Assembly: GCF_001421015.2 (NCBI RefSeq)
Contig: NZ_CP013023.1
Coordinates: 3,589,501-3,653,500 of the forward strand
DNA from: Paenibacillus bovis
GTDB taxonomy: Bacteria > Bacillota > Bacilli > Paenibacillales > Paenibacillaceae
Direction of reading: 5' to 3'
Length of the DNA: 64,000 bases
Program-made: the position numbers and the translations under genes
Notes under the pieces: generated by a model
Database searches by the model: none
What the model saw: only the letters and a program-made list of their open reading frames with translations
Told to the model about the DNA's origin: nothing
In this document: piece after piece, positions 9,127-17,812 of the stretch
Position numbering within the stretch: position 1 is the stretch's first letter
Layout: the number at the start of each line of letters is the position of its first letter

Positions 9127-10614
9127 TTAGACAAGTACCGTTGCACCCATCAGATATTTATCCACTTCGCGCGCTGCTTCGCGGCCTTCGTTAATCGCCC
9201 ATACGACCAGACTTTGTCCGCGGCGCATATCGCCAGCTGCAAATACTTTGTCTACGTTGGTAGTGTATTTACCGTAGCGGGCTTTGACGTTGGTCCAGCG
9301 ATCCGTTTCCAGGCCAAGCTGCTCAGCCAGCGTCTGTTCCGGTCCGTCAAATCCGATAGCGATCAGGGCAATCTCTGCCGGGAATACACGCTCTGTTCCC
9401 GGAATAGGTTGATAGATTTTGCGTCCGGTTTCATCGATAATACGCTGAATCTGAATCGTATGCAGTTCTTTCAGATTACCATTTTCATCACCGACAAACT
9501 TGGTTGTCATGATAGAGAATTCACGCGGATCACTGCCAAATATTGCTTTGGCTTCTTCTTGCGCATAATCCAGTGTGTATACATTCGGGAACTGCGGCCA
9601 TGGATTGGCAATAGGATCACGTTCCAGTGGAGCTTTGTCATGCGTACCGAACTGGGTGACACTGCGGCAGCCGTGACGCAGCGAAGTCGCTACACAGTCG
9701 GAACCGGTATCTCCGCCACCGATTACGATAACATTCTTGTCTGTGGAAGAGATATAATTGCCATCTTCCAGATTGCTGTCCAGATAACTTTTGATCGTAC
9801 CATTCAGATAATCCATGGCGTAGATTACACCATTCAGCTGACTGCCTTCAATATTGAATTCACGCGGTTTGGTTGCACCGCCGCAAAGCACAACTGCGTC
9901 ATAATCATCCACCAACTGCTGAGCGGGGATATCTTTGCCGATCTCTGTGCTGGTGATGAATTCGATACCTTCTTGTCTCAGCAGATTTACGCGACGTTCT
10001 ACAATTTGCTTATCCAGCTTCATACTTGGGATACCGTAAGTGAGCAGTCCACCTACACGATCGGAACGCTCATATACCGTCACTGAATGTCCCGCTTTGT
10101 TCAGCTGGGCAGCACATGCCAGACCTGCCGGACCCGAGCCAATAACAGCTACACGGCGTCCTGTACGCTTTTCCGGTGGCTCGGGAACAACCCAGCCTTC
10201 TGCGAATCCGCGTTCAATAATAGACTCTTCAATCGTCTTGATGGTTACCGGCTGGCCGATAAGCCCCACTGTACAGGAACCTTCACAAGGAGCCGGGCAG
10301 ATCCGTCCGGTAAACTCGGGAAAATTATTTGTCTTGTGGAGACGCTCCAGCGCTTCTTTCCACAGACCACGGTAAACCAAATTGTTCCACTCGGGAATCA
10401 GGTTATGAACAGGGCAGCCAAAGGTGGACCCTGCCATATTCATACCTGTATGACAGTACGGTGTTCCGCAGTCCATACATCGTGCACCCTGCGTACGCAG
10501 TTCGTCTTCAGACATATGCTTATGGAATTCTTCCCAGTCTTTTACGCGTTCAAGCGGATCGCGATCCGCGGGAATTTGTCTTTTGTATTCCATAAATCCA
10601 GTAGGTGTAGACAT
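9127..10614 (-). CDS. gltD: Glutamate synthase (NADPH) small subunit
   Basis: 495 aa flavoprotein that passes electrons from NADPH to the large GOGAT subunit, which makes glutamate from glutamine and 2-oxoglutarate. An N-terminal cysteine-rich region binds iron-sulfur clusters ([12 protein letters not shown], then CPAPCEGSC). An FAD-binding GxGxxG follows in [12 protein letters not shown] and an NAD(P)-binding one in [11 protein letters not shown]. The C-terminal AAGD motif is present ([10 protein letters not shown]). ATG at 10612-10614 follows GGGGGAAC. The large subunit gene gltB, usually directly upstream, is not in the 530-nt upstream gap nor elsewhere in the window, so GltD must pair with a product encoded elsewhere. 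Confidence 0.95.
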   Translation of the reverse strand: MSTPTGFMEYKRQIPADRDPLERVKDWEEFHKHMSEDELRTQGARCMDCGTPYCHTGMNMAGSTFGCPVHNLIPEWNNLVYRGLWKEALERLHKTNNFPEFTGRICPAPCEGSCTVGLIGQPVTIKTIEESIIERGFAEGWVVPEPPEKRTGRRVAVIGSGPAGLACAAQLNKAGHSVTVYERSDRVGGLLTYGIPSMKLDKQIVERRVNLLRQEGIEFITSTEIGKDIPAQQLVDDYDAVVLCGGATKPREFNIEGSQLNGVIYAMDYLNGTIKSYLDSNLEDGNYISSTDKNVIVIGGGDTGSDCVATSLRHGCRSVTQFGTHDKAPLERDPIANPWPQFPNVYTLDYAQEEAKAIFGSDPREFSIMTTKFVGDENGNLKELHTIQIQRIIDETGRKIYQPIPGTERVFPAEIALIAIGFDGPEQTLAEQLGLETDRWTNVKARYGKYTTNVDKVFAAGDMRRGQSLVVWAINEGREAAREVDKYLMGATVLV

Positions 10615-11144
10615 ATTAACAGTTCCCCCATCCGTTCTATACGATGCCGAGTTTCTTTCGATCACCAGCTTGCCGTAAGTTTATTTTCAAGAGTAGCATT
10701 GAGACAATTGAATCACAAATGGATTAAGCGCATGATTATTTGTACTTTTTACATAGAGATTACACCGTGGTGAAACATCTTGCAATAACTTTTCTGTTAC
10801 TTTCACTATTTTTGTATACATTTTGTTTAAGTAATATTCAGTATAAGATACGTTAACAACGCGTTATTGCTACTTTATTCCGATAACTGCTGTTAATTAT
10901 TCATATAATTTATATACTGCTTTTATAATTTTGAGTGATAGTATTATTCGCACAGGCAGACAGCAAGCATGCAGTTATAAACTTTTTGTTATATTTATGC
11001 ATTTTTACGCATAATTCAAGTTAATCTTCAGTTTTTGACTGCTCTGTTATTACGCATTATACATGGAAATACGTATGAAAAGCCGCACAGAAATTCATGC
11101 TTGTAGCTTTGATACTACCGCTGCTTGAATAATTGGTGTTCGAT
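10615..11144. other. AT-rich intergenic region dfrA-gltD
   Basis: 530 nt with no convincing gene on either strand. The part near 10615-10750 must hold the gltD promoter; a minus-strand TTGTGA followed 17 nt later by TACTCT is a weak candidate. No clear terminator with a T run follows dfrA. No riboswitch or T-box motif was recognised. Confidence 0.5.
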
Positions 11145-11633
11145 CTACTTCCGCTTGTACTCTTCAAACCGGTAATCATAATCATTTTTTTCATCACGAA
11201 TACCTGGTACCGCATTCACCAATGTCCACTCTGACCAGTCCACTTCTGGAAAATACGTATCTCCTTCAAAATCATGTTCGATCTGCGTAACAAGCAGGCG
11301 ATCTGCATGATTCAGAAATTCCTTGTAAATTTGGGAGCCACCAATAATCATTAATTCTTCTTCTGTTCCGGCAAGCTGGATAGCTTCTTCTACCGAATGC
11401 AGTACTTCCGCTTCTGCCGCCTCAAAGGAAGCATCCCGGGTCAAAATAATATTTCGCCGATTCGGCAGCGGCTTGGAGCCAAAGGAGTTCCATGTTTTTC
11501 GTCCCATCACAATCGTTTTATGCTGGGTCTGCTGTTTGAAGTAGGCCATATCTTTGGGAAGCTTCCACGGCATATCGTTATTTTTGCCGATAATCCCCTG
11601 TCTTCCCTGTGCCCATATGAGTGTAATGGTCAT
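11145..11633 (-). CDS. dfrA: Dihydrofolate reductase
   Basis: 162 aa enzyme reducing dihydrofolate to tetrahydrofolate with NADPH; the target of trimethoprim. Family motifs are visible: start of strand A ITLIWAQGRQGIIG, the MPWKLPKDM loop with active-site acid D28, the VMGRKTWNS helix and MIIGGSQIY near residue 97. Length matches bacterial DHFR. ATG at 11631-11633 follows AGGAGGA. It lies downstream of thyA on the same strand, the usual pairing because thymidylate synthase produces dihydrofolate, but 333 nt separate them and contain structured elements, so dfrA probably has its own promoter. Confidence 0.96.
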   Translation of the reverse strand: MTITLIWAQGRQGIIGKNNDMPWKLPKDMAYFKQQTQHKTIVMGRKTWNSFGSKPLPNRRNIILTRDASFEAAEAEVLHSVEEAIQLAGTEEELMIIGGSQIYKEFLNHADRLLVTQIEHDFEGDTYFPEVDWSEWTLVNAVPGIRDEKNDYDYRFEEYKRK

Positions 11634-11670
11634 TATCGCTGTCCTCCTATCATCCGGATTTGTGCATCCA

Positions 11671-11707
11671 GATAGGTTTATTCTATATCATATCATTAAA
11701 ACCTATC
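11671..11707 (-). promoter_or_regulatory. Inverted repeat over the dfrA promoter region
   Basis: Arms GATAGGTTT (11671-11679) and AAACCTATC (11699-11707) are perfect complements around a 19-nt AT-rich centre that contains -10-like TATGATA sequences on the minus strand. It could be an operator or a leader hairpin for dfrA. Confidence 0.45.
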
Positions 11708-11835
11708 ATTCTGCATCAACTTCTTGTAATATTACACGAATATTAAACCAGCTTATTAACCGATCATCCGTTAAAAAGCAAGCTATCAAATGTTTTATCT
11801 ATACCGATTCAGAAATTTGATCACATCGTATTCAA

Positions 11836-11924
11836 ATAAAAATCCGGAGACGATTTACCGGATATAGATGTACTGTCTGCTATGCAGCAGTAGCTGTGTC
11901 TCTCCCCAAATCAGTCTCCGGAAT
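11836..11924 (-). terminator. Nested hairpin followed by T-rich run, downstream of thyA
   Basis: Outer arms at 11841-11856 and 11908-11924 share CCGGAGAC/GTCTCCGG and GATTT/AAATC. An inner hairpin at about 11872-11893 pairs TACTG(T)CTGC with GCAGCAGTA. On the minus strand the outer stem runs into TTTTTATTT. It probably ends the thyA transcript, but the branched shape is unusual and may have another role. Confidence 0.55.
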
Positions 11925-11966
11925 AAATATAAATATTACCGGTATTCAATTGATATGACGCATCGA

Positions 11967-12761
11967 TTAAATAGCAATCGGTGCTTTGATTCCTGGATGA
12001 TATTCATAATTTTCAAACTGGAAGTCTTCGAATTTGTAATCGAAAATACTATCCGGCTTGCGCTCGATGCGCAGCTGCGGTAGCGAATACGGCTCGCGTG
12101 TAAGCTGTAGCTTCACCTGCTCAATATGATTGTTGTAAATGTGTACATCTCCGCCCGTCCAGATCAGATCGCCCACTTCCAGATCACATTGCTGTGCGAC
12201 CATATACGTTAGCAGCGCGTAGGAAGCCAGATTAAATGGCAGCCCAAGGAATGTATCGACCGAACGCATCTGGAACATACATGACAACTTGCCTTCTGCT
12301 ACATAGAACTGAAAAGCGTAGTGACACGGCGGCAGTGCCATATGATCCACCTCGGCTGCATTCCAGGCATTAACAATATGACGACGGGAATCCGGATTGT
12401 TTTTAATCTGCTCGATTACGGAAGAAATCTGGTCTATCACTTCGCCGCCGGGACCACGCCATTCTCTCCACTGGGAGCCATATACACGCCCCAGATTCCC
12501 TTCTTCATCTGCCCACTCGTCCCAGATCGTCACGCCATTTTCCCGCAGATACGTAATATTCGTATCGCCACTGAGAAACCAGAGCAATTCATGAATAATA
12601 GACCGTGTATGCAGACGCTTGGTCGTTAGCAAAGGGAATCCTTCCTGAAGATTAATACGCATCTGCCGTCCGAATACGGAGATGGTACCTGTGCCTGTAC
12701 GGTCTCCCTTGGCTACTCCATGATCCATAATATCCTGCAATAATTCCAAATATGCTTTCAT
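11967..12761 (-). CDS. thyA: Thymidylate synthase
   Basis: 264 aa ThyA-type enzyme converting dUMP and methylenetetrahydrofolate to dTMP and dihydrofolate. Motifs: RTGTGT near the N-terminus, the phosphate-binding RR pair at 126-127 ([11 protein letters not shown]), the nucleophile C146 in [12 protein letters not shown] and the C-terminal tail ending APIAI. Length equals E. coli-type ThyA, shorter than the B. subtilis ThyA phage-like form. ATG at 12759-12761 follows GAGGTG. Functionally paired with dfrA downstream. Confidence 0.97.
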   Translation of the reverse strand: MKAYLELLQDIMDHGVAKGDRTGTGTISVFGRQMRINLQEGFPLLTTKRLHTRSIIHELLWFLSGDTNITYLRENGVTIWDEWADEEGNLGRVYGSQWREWRGPGGEVIDQISSVIEQIKNNPDSRRHIVNAWNAAEVDHMALPPCHYAFQFYVAEGKLSCMFQMRSVDTFLGLPFNLASYALLTYMVAQQCDLEVGDLIWTGGDVHIYNNHIEQVKLQLTREPYSLPQLRIERKPDSIFDYKFEDFQFENYEYHPGIKAPIAI

Positions 12762-13127
12762 CTTTACACCTCATTTATACGACTTGATTTGACAGGCTTG
12801 TCGGATCACATACAAATGCTATTCAGACAACCACATGGTTGTTAAGATATAGTCATTCCTCTATCCACAAAGAAAATCCCTATCAAATTCAGTTTAACTT
12901 CACCTGCCATATTGTAACATAGATAAATGCCAGGGAAGAAATCAAAATTAGGAAAGCTTAGCAACCTATAGAAACAAATGCTTATGTAAGAAGACAGATA
13001 ATAGAAATACATTGTACACCCAAACAGAACCAAATAAAATCCATTAAAATAAAAAACAAATTAACTTATGATCTAATCACATATCCGAATATATAAAAAG
13101 CAAGTATCCCATTGTATAAAAAAATAA
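12762..13127. other. AT-rich intergenic region rpmG-thyA
   Basis: About 370 nt with no supportable gene. A 63-codon open frame at 12842-13033 has no ribosome site and an unusual composition. The thyA promoter must lie here; I could not define it. Confidence 0.5.
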
Positions 13128-13156
13128 ACACCCGACTATATTATAGTCGGGTGTTT
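13120..13156 (-). terminator. rpmG terminator
   Basis: Perfect 12-bp hairpin with arms ACACCCGACTAT and ATAGTCGGGTGT at 13128-13154, followed on the minus strand by TTTATTTTTTT. Ends the rpmG transcript. Confidence 0.9.
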
Positions 13157-13177
13157 TCTTCACGCGCTAATCAAGGA

Positions 13178-13327
13178 TTAACGAGTTTCGCGGTGAAGCG
13201 TGTATTTCTTAAGACGTGGGCAATATTTTTTCAGCTCAAGACGTTCCGGATGGTTCCGTTTGTTCTTGGTCGTAGTGTAGTTACGATCGCCAGTCTCTGT
13301 GCATGCCAAAGTAACGATAACGCGCAT
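13178..13327 (-). CDS. rpmG: 50S ribosomal protein L33, cysteine-poor form
   Basis: 49 aa ribosomal protein, [15 protein letters not shown]... to ...TLHRETR. ATG at 13325-13327 follows GAGGTG at a normal distance. Zinc-binding L33 proteins have two CxxC pairs. Here the first reads CTET and the second CPRL, leaving single Cys at positions 9 and 36, so it is the zinc-independent (C-minus) type. Bacilli often carry both types, with the zinc-free one serving under zinc limitation. I saw no convincing Zur operator upstream. The gene is a single unit with its own promoter and terminator. Confidence 0.93.
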   Translation of the reverse strand: MRVIVTLACTETGDRNYTTTKNKRNHPERLELKKYCPRLKKYTLHRETR

Positions 13328-13375
13328 GTGAATTCACCTCACTTCATTGGTAATCAGAAATTATTCAACTATACT

Positions 13376-13404
13376 AATTTAACCTAATTACAATAAATGT
13401 TCAA
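13376..13404 (-). promoter_or_regulatory. Candidate sigma-A promoter of rpmG
   Basis: Minus-strand -35 TTGAAC (13399-13404) and -10 TAAATT (13376-13381) with a 17-nt spacer, about 50 nt upstream of the rpmG start. Confidence 0.5.
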
Positions 13405-13582
13405 CTGAGATTTATTGGAACTGTATAGTCAGTTAATAATCCGTAAACATTAATTGAAATGCCTTATCTATTTTACCATATACTAAAATGAAATCCAAGC
13501 TATTTTTGCGAACATGTATTCACATGTTGTCAAATAATTAACTTGTCATATCCTTTCCTGTATACAGATCATATAGCATATC

Positions 13583-13612
13583 AAAAGCCGCCAGGAGCTC
13601 TCTGGCGGCTTT
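13583..13612 (-). terminator. Terminator of the pdh operon
   Basis: Perfect hairpin AAAGCCGCCAG / CTGGCGGCTTT with a short loop. On the minus strand four T residues follow. It lies about 110 nt downstream of lpdA. Confidence 0.75.
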
Positions 13613-13724
13613 GACATAAGCATTTGATATCTTAATCAGCCCACAGCGATGAAATCAAATACAGGGACGAGTAGAGATAAGCTGCGAATAGTAGCTGCTG
13701 CAGACTGATACATTAAAGAATAAC

Positions 13725-15149
13725 TTACTTTTTACGCGGAGCGATAACATGGATCGGATGACCCATAACCAGCTCAGCTGCTTCCATAACGATCTCACCC
13801 AGTGTTGGATGCGCATGGATAGTCAGTGCCAGATCTTCCAGTGTCGCGCCCATTTCGATAGCCAGACCCATTTCAGCGATCATGTTGGAAGATTCCAGAC
13901 CTACGATCTGGCTGCCCAGTACAACGCCTGTTGCTTCATCAGCCACGATTTTCACGAAGCCTTCTGTGTTGTTCAGGGAAGTTGCACGGCCGTTACCAGC
14001 GTAAGGGAATTTACCAGCGGATACTTTGTATCCTTTGGCTTTTGCTTCTGTTTCAGTCAGACCAACGCTTGCACATTCAGGATCAGTGAATGCTACAGCT
14101 GGTACACATTTGTAATCGATCACGGAAGGCATACCGGAGATAACTTCAGCTACCACTTTAGCTTCGTAGGAAGCTTTGTGTGCCAGTGCCGGACCTTCAA
14201 CGATATCACCGATTGCATAGATGTGCGGGATATTTGTACGTCCCTGATGGTCGATTTTTACCAGACCGCGATCTGTCAGTTCCAGATCGATCAGATCCAG
14301 ACCCAGTTCGCCGTCAGTGTTTGGACGACGTCCAACAGTAACCAGCAGGTAATCTGCAGTTACTTCTTGCTCTTTGCCGTCTACAGTGAATTTCACTGTA
14401 ACGTCGTTATCTGTTTGAGTAGCACTTTCCGCTTTCGCGTTTGTGAAGATTTCCGCACCGGATTTCTTCATGTTTTTTGCTACCAGGGAAGTCATATCTT
14501 TATCGAAGCCTGGCAGGATTGTATCCAGACCTTCAATAATTGTAATTTTAGTACCAAATTTAGCGTACATTTGGCTCAGCTCGGCACCGATATATCCACC
14601 ACCGATAACGATCATGGATTTAGGGATTTCCGGCAGGTTCAGTGCTTCTGTAGAAGACAGAATGCGACCGCCAAACGGGAATGCTTTCAGTTCGATTGGA
14701 CGTGAACCGGTAGCGATAATGCAGTTTTTGAAACGATAACGTGGAGATTCATGATCATTGAACAGACGCGCTTCATTCTGGTTAATGAACATGCACTCGC
14801 CGTGGAATACTTCCACTTTGTTACCTTTCAGCAGGCCAGTAACACCACTGGTCATTTTTTTAACAACACCATTTTTGAACTCTTGTGTTTTGGCAAAGTC
14901 AACTTTTACGTCGCCAACGGTTACGCCGAATCCTTCGCCGTGCTGTGCAGATTCAAAATGATGAGCTGCAGCGATCAGGGCTTTGGAAGGAATACAACCA
15001 CGGTTCAGACACACGCCACCGAGTTCGGATTTATCAACGATCAGGACTTTTTGTCCCAGCTGTGCAGCGCGGATAGCGGCTACATAGCCACCAGGTCCCG
15101 CACCAATTACCAACGTTTCAATATCGATAGAAGCATCTCCTACTACCAT
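13725..15149 (-). CDS. lpdA: Dihydrolipoamide dehydrogenase (PDH E3)
   Basis: 474 aa FAD enzyme that reoxidises the lipoyl group of the E2 subunit with NAD+. FAD site IGAGPGG at 15-21, redox-active disulfide C47/C52 in CLNRGCIPSK, NAD site IGGGYIGAE and the C-terminal His-Glu pair in HAHPTLGEIVMEA are all present. ATG at 15147-15149 follows GGAGGTG. It starts 4 nt after the pdhC stop, so translation is probably coupled. It is the last gene of pdhA-pdhB-pdhC-lpdA and may serve other 2-oxoacid dehydrogenases too. Confidence 0.97.
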   Translation of the reverse strand: MVVGDASIDIETLVIGAGPGGYVAAIRAAQLGQKVLIVDKSELGGVCLNRGCIPSKALIAAAHHFESAQHGEGFGVTVGDVKVDFAKTQEFKNGVVKKMTSGVTGLLKGNKVEVFHGECMFINQNEARLFNDHESPRYRFKNCIIATGSRPIELKAFPFGGRILSSTEALNLPEIPKSMIVIGGGYIGAELSQMYAKFGTKITIIEGLDTILPGFDKDMTSLVAKNMKKSGAEIFTNAKAESATQTDNDVTVKFTVDGKEQEVTADYLLVTVGRRPNTDGELGLDLIDLELTDRGLVKIDHQGRTNIPHIYAIGDIVEGPALAHKASYEAKVVAEVISGMPSVIDYKCVPAVAFTDPECASVGLTETEAKAKGYKVSAGKFPYAGNGRATSLNNTEGFVKIVADEATGVVLGSQIVGLESSNMIAEMGLAIEMGATLEDLALTIHAHPTLGEIVMEAAELVMGHPIHVIAPRKK

Positions 15150-15153
15150 TGAA

Positions 15154-16509
15154 TTACACCTCCATAGTTAACAGCTCAGGGTTACCAAGCAGTGATTTGA
15201 TATGGTTCATAAAGTGTTGTGCTGTAGCGCCGTCGATGATACGGTGGTCAAAGCTCAGGGACAGTGCCATTACTGGTGCTGCTACCACTTCGCCATTTTT
15301 GATTACCGCTTTTTCGCTGATACGTCCAGTACCCAGGATCGCAACTTCAGGGAAGTTGATGATTGGAGTAAAGAACATACCGCCTGCAGAACCGATATTG
15401 GAGATCGAGATTGTGCTGCCTCTCATCTCGTTTGCTGCCAGTTTGCCGTCGCGACCACGAACAGCCAGATCGTTGATAGTATCAGCGATCATGAAGATGC
15501 TCTTACGATCAGCGTCTTTAACAACTGGTACGATCAGACCGTTAGGTGTGTCTGTAGCAATACCGATGTCATAGTGTTTTTTGTATACAATTTCTTCTGT
15601 TTTTTCGTCGATAGAAGCGTTCAGAGCCGGGAATTGACGAGCCGCGGACACCAGTGCTTTTACGATGAATGGCAGATAAGTTACTTTAGTACCGCGTTTT
15701 TCAGCCAGTGGTTTCATACGAGTACGGAAAGCTACCAGCTCAGTAACGTCAACTTCATCCATGATCGTTACGTGTGGAGCAGTGTATGCGGATTTAACCA
15801 TAGCATTAGCGATAACTTTACGGATACCTTTGAATGGTACGCGCTCTTCGTCGCCGCCAGCAGATGCTGCGGAAGCTGTTGGTGCTGCTGCAGATGCAAC
15901 TGGTGCTGCTGCTTTTTCGTCAGCTGCTGCCGCTTGAGTTGTACCGGAAGCTTGGCCTCCACCTTGTTTGAAGGATTCAACATCTTCGCGAGTAATTTTG
16001 CCGTTGCTGCCGGAACCGGTAACTTGAGCCAGATCTACACCTTGCTCACGAGCAAATTTACGTACGCTTGGAGTTGCCAGTACATCTTTGTTAGGTGCTG
16101 CTGGTGTAGAAGCATTAGTCGCTTGACCATCTTTTGCATCAGCTGGGCTTGTAGCTGCAGGAGAAGAGTTAGTATCTACGTTTCCTTTAACAGCGTCAGT
16201 TTCCTGACCGCTCTTTTGCTCAGGAGCAGATTCTTCAGCTGGCTCTTCATCTTGATCCGGCAGGTCGCCTTCTGCTTCGATGATTGCTACTGTTTCGCCT
16301 ACGTGGCAAACCTGACCGTCTTTAGTCAGTACTTCTACTACTGTTCCGTCAACCGGACAAGGTACTTCAACTACCGCTTTATCATTTTGTACTTCCATGA
16401 TAATGCTGTCGTCTGTTACTTTGTCACCTGGTTTAATATGCATCTTGATGATTTCGCCTTCGTGCAAACCTTCACCAAGCTCTGGAAATTTATATACGAA
16501 TCTTGCCAC
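15154..16509 (-). CDS. pdhC: Dihydrolipoamide acetyltransferase (PDH E2)
   Basis: 451 aa core subunit of pyruvate dehydrogenase. Domains in order: one lipoyl domain (1-80, lipoyl K44 in the NDKA turn), a long Glu/Ala/Ser/Thr linker (83-142), the peripheral subunit-binding domain (about 145-182, ATPSVRKFAREQGVDL), an Ala-rich linker and the catalytic domain (from about 222) ending with the HxxxDG motif in FDHRIIDGATA. I prefer GTG at 16507-16509, which gives MARFVYKFPELGEG and sits 8 nt from GGGAGG. The TTG two codons upstream is too close to that site. A 241-nt gap separates it from pdhB. Confidence 0.97.
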   Translation of the reverse strand: MARFVYKFPELGEGLHEGEIIKMHIKPGDKVTDDSIIMEVQNDKAVVEVPCPVDGTVVEVLTKDGQVCHVGETVAIIEAEGDLPDQDEEPAEESAPEQKSGQETDAVKGNVDTNSSPAATSPADAKDGQATNASTPAAPNKDVLATPSVRKFAREQGVDLAQVTGSGSNGKITREDVESFKQGGGQASGTTQAAAADEKAAAPVASAAAPTASAASAGGDEERVPFKGIRKVIANAMVKSAYTAPHVTIMDEVDVTELVAFRTRMKPLAEKRGTKVTYLPFIVKALVSAARQFPALNASIDEKTEEIVYKKHYDIGIATDTPNGLIVPVVKDADRKSIFMIADTINDLAVRGRDGKLAANEMRGSTISISNIGSAGGMFFTPIINFPEVAILGTGRISEKAVIKNGEVVAAPVMALSLSFDHRIIDGATAQHFMNHIKSLLGNPELLTMEV

Positions 16510-16750
16510 TTGCAAAACCTCCCTGATTAAATTGTTGAATAAGACTTGAAACAGTCATGCCTTCAACAACGTCTGATAAGTATTTCTGTATACACATATA
16601 TCAAAGCCAAAAGGCGTCCGTAGAAAAGTATTTCCATTTCAACAGCACTCCCGGGTCGGCTGTTAAAAAATAGAACACTATCATGCAAACCGCCTCTTGA
16701 GCCTTGAATGTTTTATTCATTCCTTCATGAAATCCTTAATAAGCAGGATC
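16510..16750 (-). other. pdhB-pdhC intergenic gap
   Basis: 241 nt inside the operon, long for genes of one complex. It contains a 6-bp hairpin AACAGC/GCTGTT near 16640-16670 and a GTTGAA/TTCAAC repeat close to pdhC. An internal promoter or processing site for extra E2/E3 synthesis is possible, but I could not identify a good promoter. Confidence 0.4.
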
Positions 16751-17728
16751 TTAGAAGTTCATTACTTTGTTAACCGCATCGATAACGCGTTGTGGTGTTG
16801 GCAGCCACGCATCCTCGATTTGAGCGAACGGATAAATTGTATCCGGCGGGCATACGCGCAGTACTGGAGCTTCCAGATGCAGAATCGCTTTTTCGTTGAT
16901 CTGAGCGATCACTTCTGCAGCTACACCAGCGCTCTTTTGAGCTTCCTGAACCATAACAACACGGTTGGTTTTCTTAACGGAAGTTACGATTGTATCGATA
17001 TCGATCGGGCTCAGTGTGCGCAGGTCAATGATTTCGGCATTGATTCCTTGCTCAGCCAGCTGATCAGCAGCTTTGGTAGCTGTATGAACAGTCATACCGT
17101 AACCGATAATAGTCACATCGGAACCTTCACGTACTACATTCGCTTTACCAATTTCTACAGTGTAAGCTTCTTCCGGTACTTCTGCACGGAATGCATGGTA
17201 CAGGTTAAGATGCTCCATGAAGAATACTGGATCATTTTCACGAATAGCAGCGACCATCAGGCCTTTTGCATCGTATGGGTTCGAAGGGATAACCACTTTG
17301 ATACCCGGTGTTTGAGCCAGCAGACCGGACAGGTCGTCTGTGTGCAGCTCAGCCGCTTTAACACCGCCACCATAAGGTGTACGGAATACGATTGGTGCAT
17401 TGTAGCGACCGCCGGAGCGGTAACGCAGACGTGCTGCCTGAATCGCCATTTGATCCAATGCTTCAAAGATAAAACCTACGAACTGGATTTCAGCGATTGG
17501 ACGGAAGCCCTGGATACCCAGACCAAATGCCAGACCACCGATTGCGGACTCGGCCAGTGGTGTATCGAATACACGTTCCTCGCCAAATTCTGCTTGCAGA
17601 CCTTCTGTTGCACGGAATACACCGCCAACTTTACCTACGTCTTCACCAAAAATGAGCACGTTAGGGTCATTTTTCATCTCAACGCGGATTGCGTCGCGAA
17701 TCGCTTCTTTCATATTCATTTGTGCCAT
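16751..17728 (-). CDS. pdhB: Pyruvate dehydrogenase E1 component, beta subunit
   Basis: 325 aa. With PdhA it forms the E1 heterotetramer that decarboxylates pyruvate on thiamine diphosphate. Typical segments: ALRDAI-like N-terminus [24 protein letters not shown] near residue 28, and the conserved [21 protein letters not shown] region at the C-terminus. I chose ATG at 17726-17728 because it gives the family's normal N-terminus and length; AAGGAGG lies 11 nt upstream. Earlier in-frame ATGs overlap or precede that ribosome site. It follows pdhA by 84 nt. Confidence 0.96.
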   Translation of the reverse strand: MAQMNMKEAIRDAIRVEMKNDPNVLIFGEDVGKVGGVFRATEGLQAEFGEERVFDTPLAESAIGGLAFGLGIQGFRPIAEIQFVGFIFEALDQMAIQAARLRYRSGGRYNAPIVFRTPYGGGVKAAELHTDDLSGLLAQTPGIKVVIPSNPYDAKGLMVAAIRENDPVFFMEHLNLYHAFRAEVPEEAYTVEIGKANVVREGSDVTIIGYGMTVHTATKAADQLAEQGINAEIIDLRTLSPIDIDTIVTSVKKTNRVVMVQEAQKSAGVAAEVIAQINEKAILHLEAPVLRVCPPDTIYPFAQIEDAWLPTPQRVIDAVNKVMNF

Positions 17729-17812
17729 TTGCTTCATTTCCTCCTTAAACATTTCACTGTTCATGTTCACGCATCAAGGATGTGCTGCGATTATATATTA
17801 TTCAGAAACCTC

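Larger units (their letters stand above)
11634..11966 (-). other. thyA-dfrA intergenic region with two inverted-repeat elements
   Basis: 333 nt between thyA and dfrA. Contains a nested hairpin near 11840-11924 and an inverted repeat at 11671-11707 just upstream of dfrA, both listed separately. No gene seen. Confidence 0.6.
13328..13724. other. Intergenic region lpdA-rpmG
   Basis: 397 nt without a gene. It holds the rpmG promoter (13376-13404) and a terminator for the pdh operon (13583-13612). Confidence 0.6.

Noticed and set aside
9112..10086. Plus-strand open frame opposite gltD
   Set aside because: No ribosome site and implausible protein; gltD on the minus strand is certain.
10615..11144. 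T-box or riboswitch upstream of gltD
   Set aside because: No T-box, SAM, glycine or glutamine riboswitch consensus was found in the AT-rich gap.
12842..13033. Minus-strand 63-codon frame between rpmG and thyA
   Set aside because: Tyr/Phe/Cys-rich product, no ribosome site, no similarity I can recognise.
15202..16530. Plus-strand open frame of 442 codons opposite pdhC
   Set aside because: Antisense shadow of the Ala/Pro/Glu-rich E2 gene; composition (Cys, Ser, Phe) is typical of reading the opposite strand.
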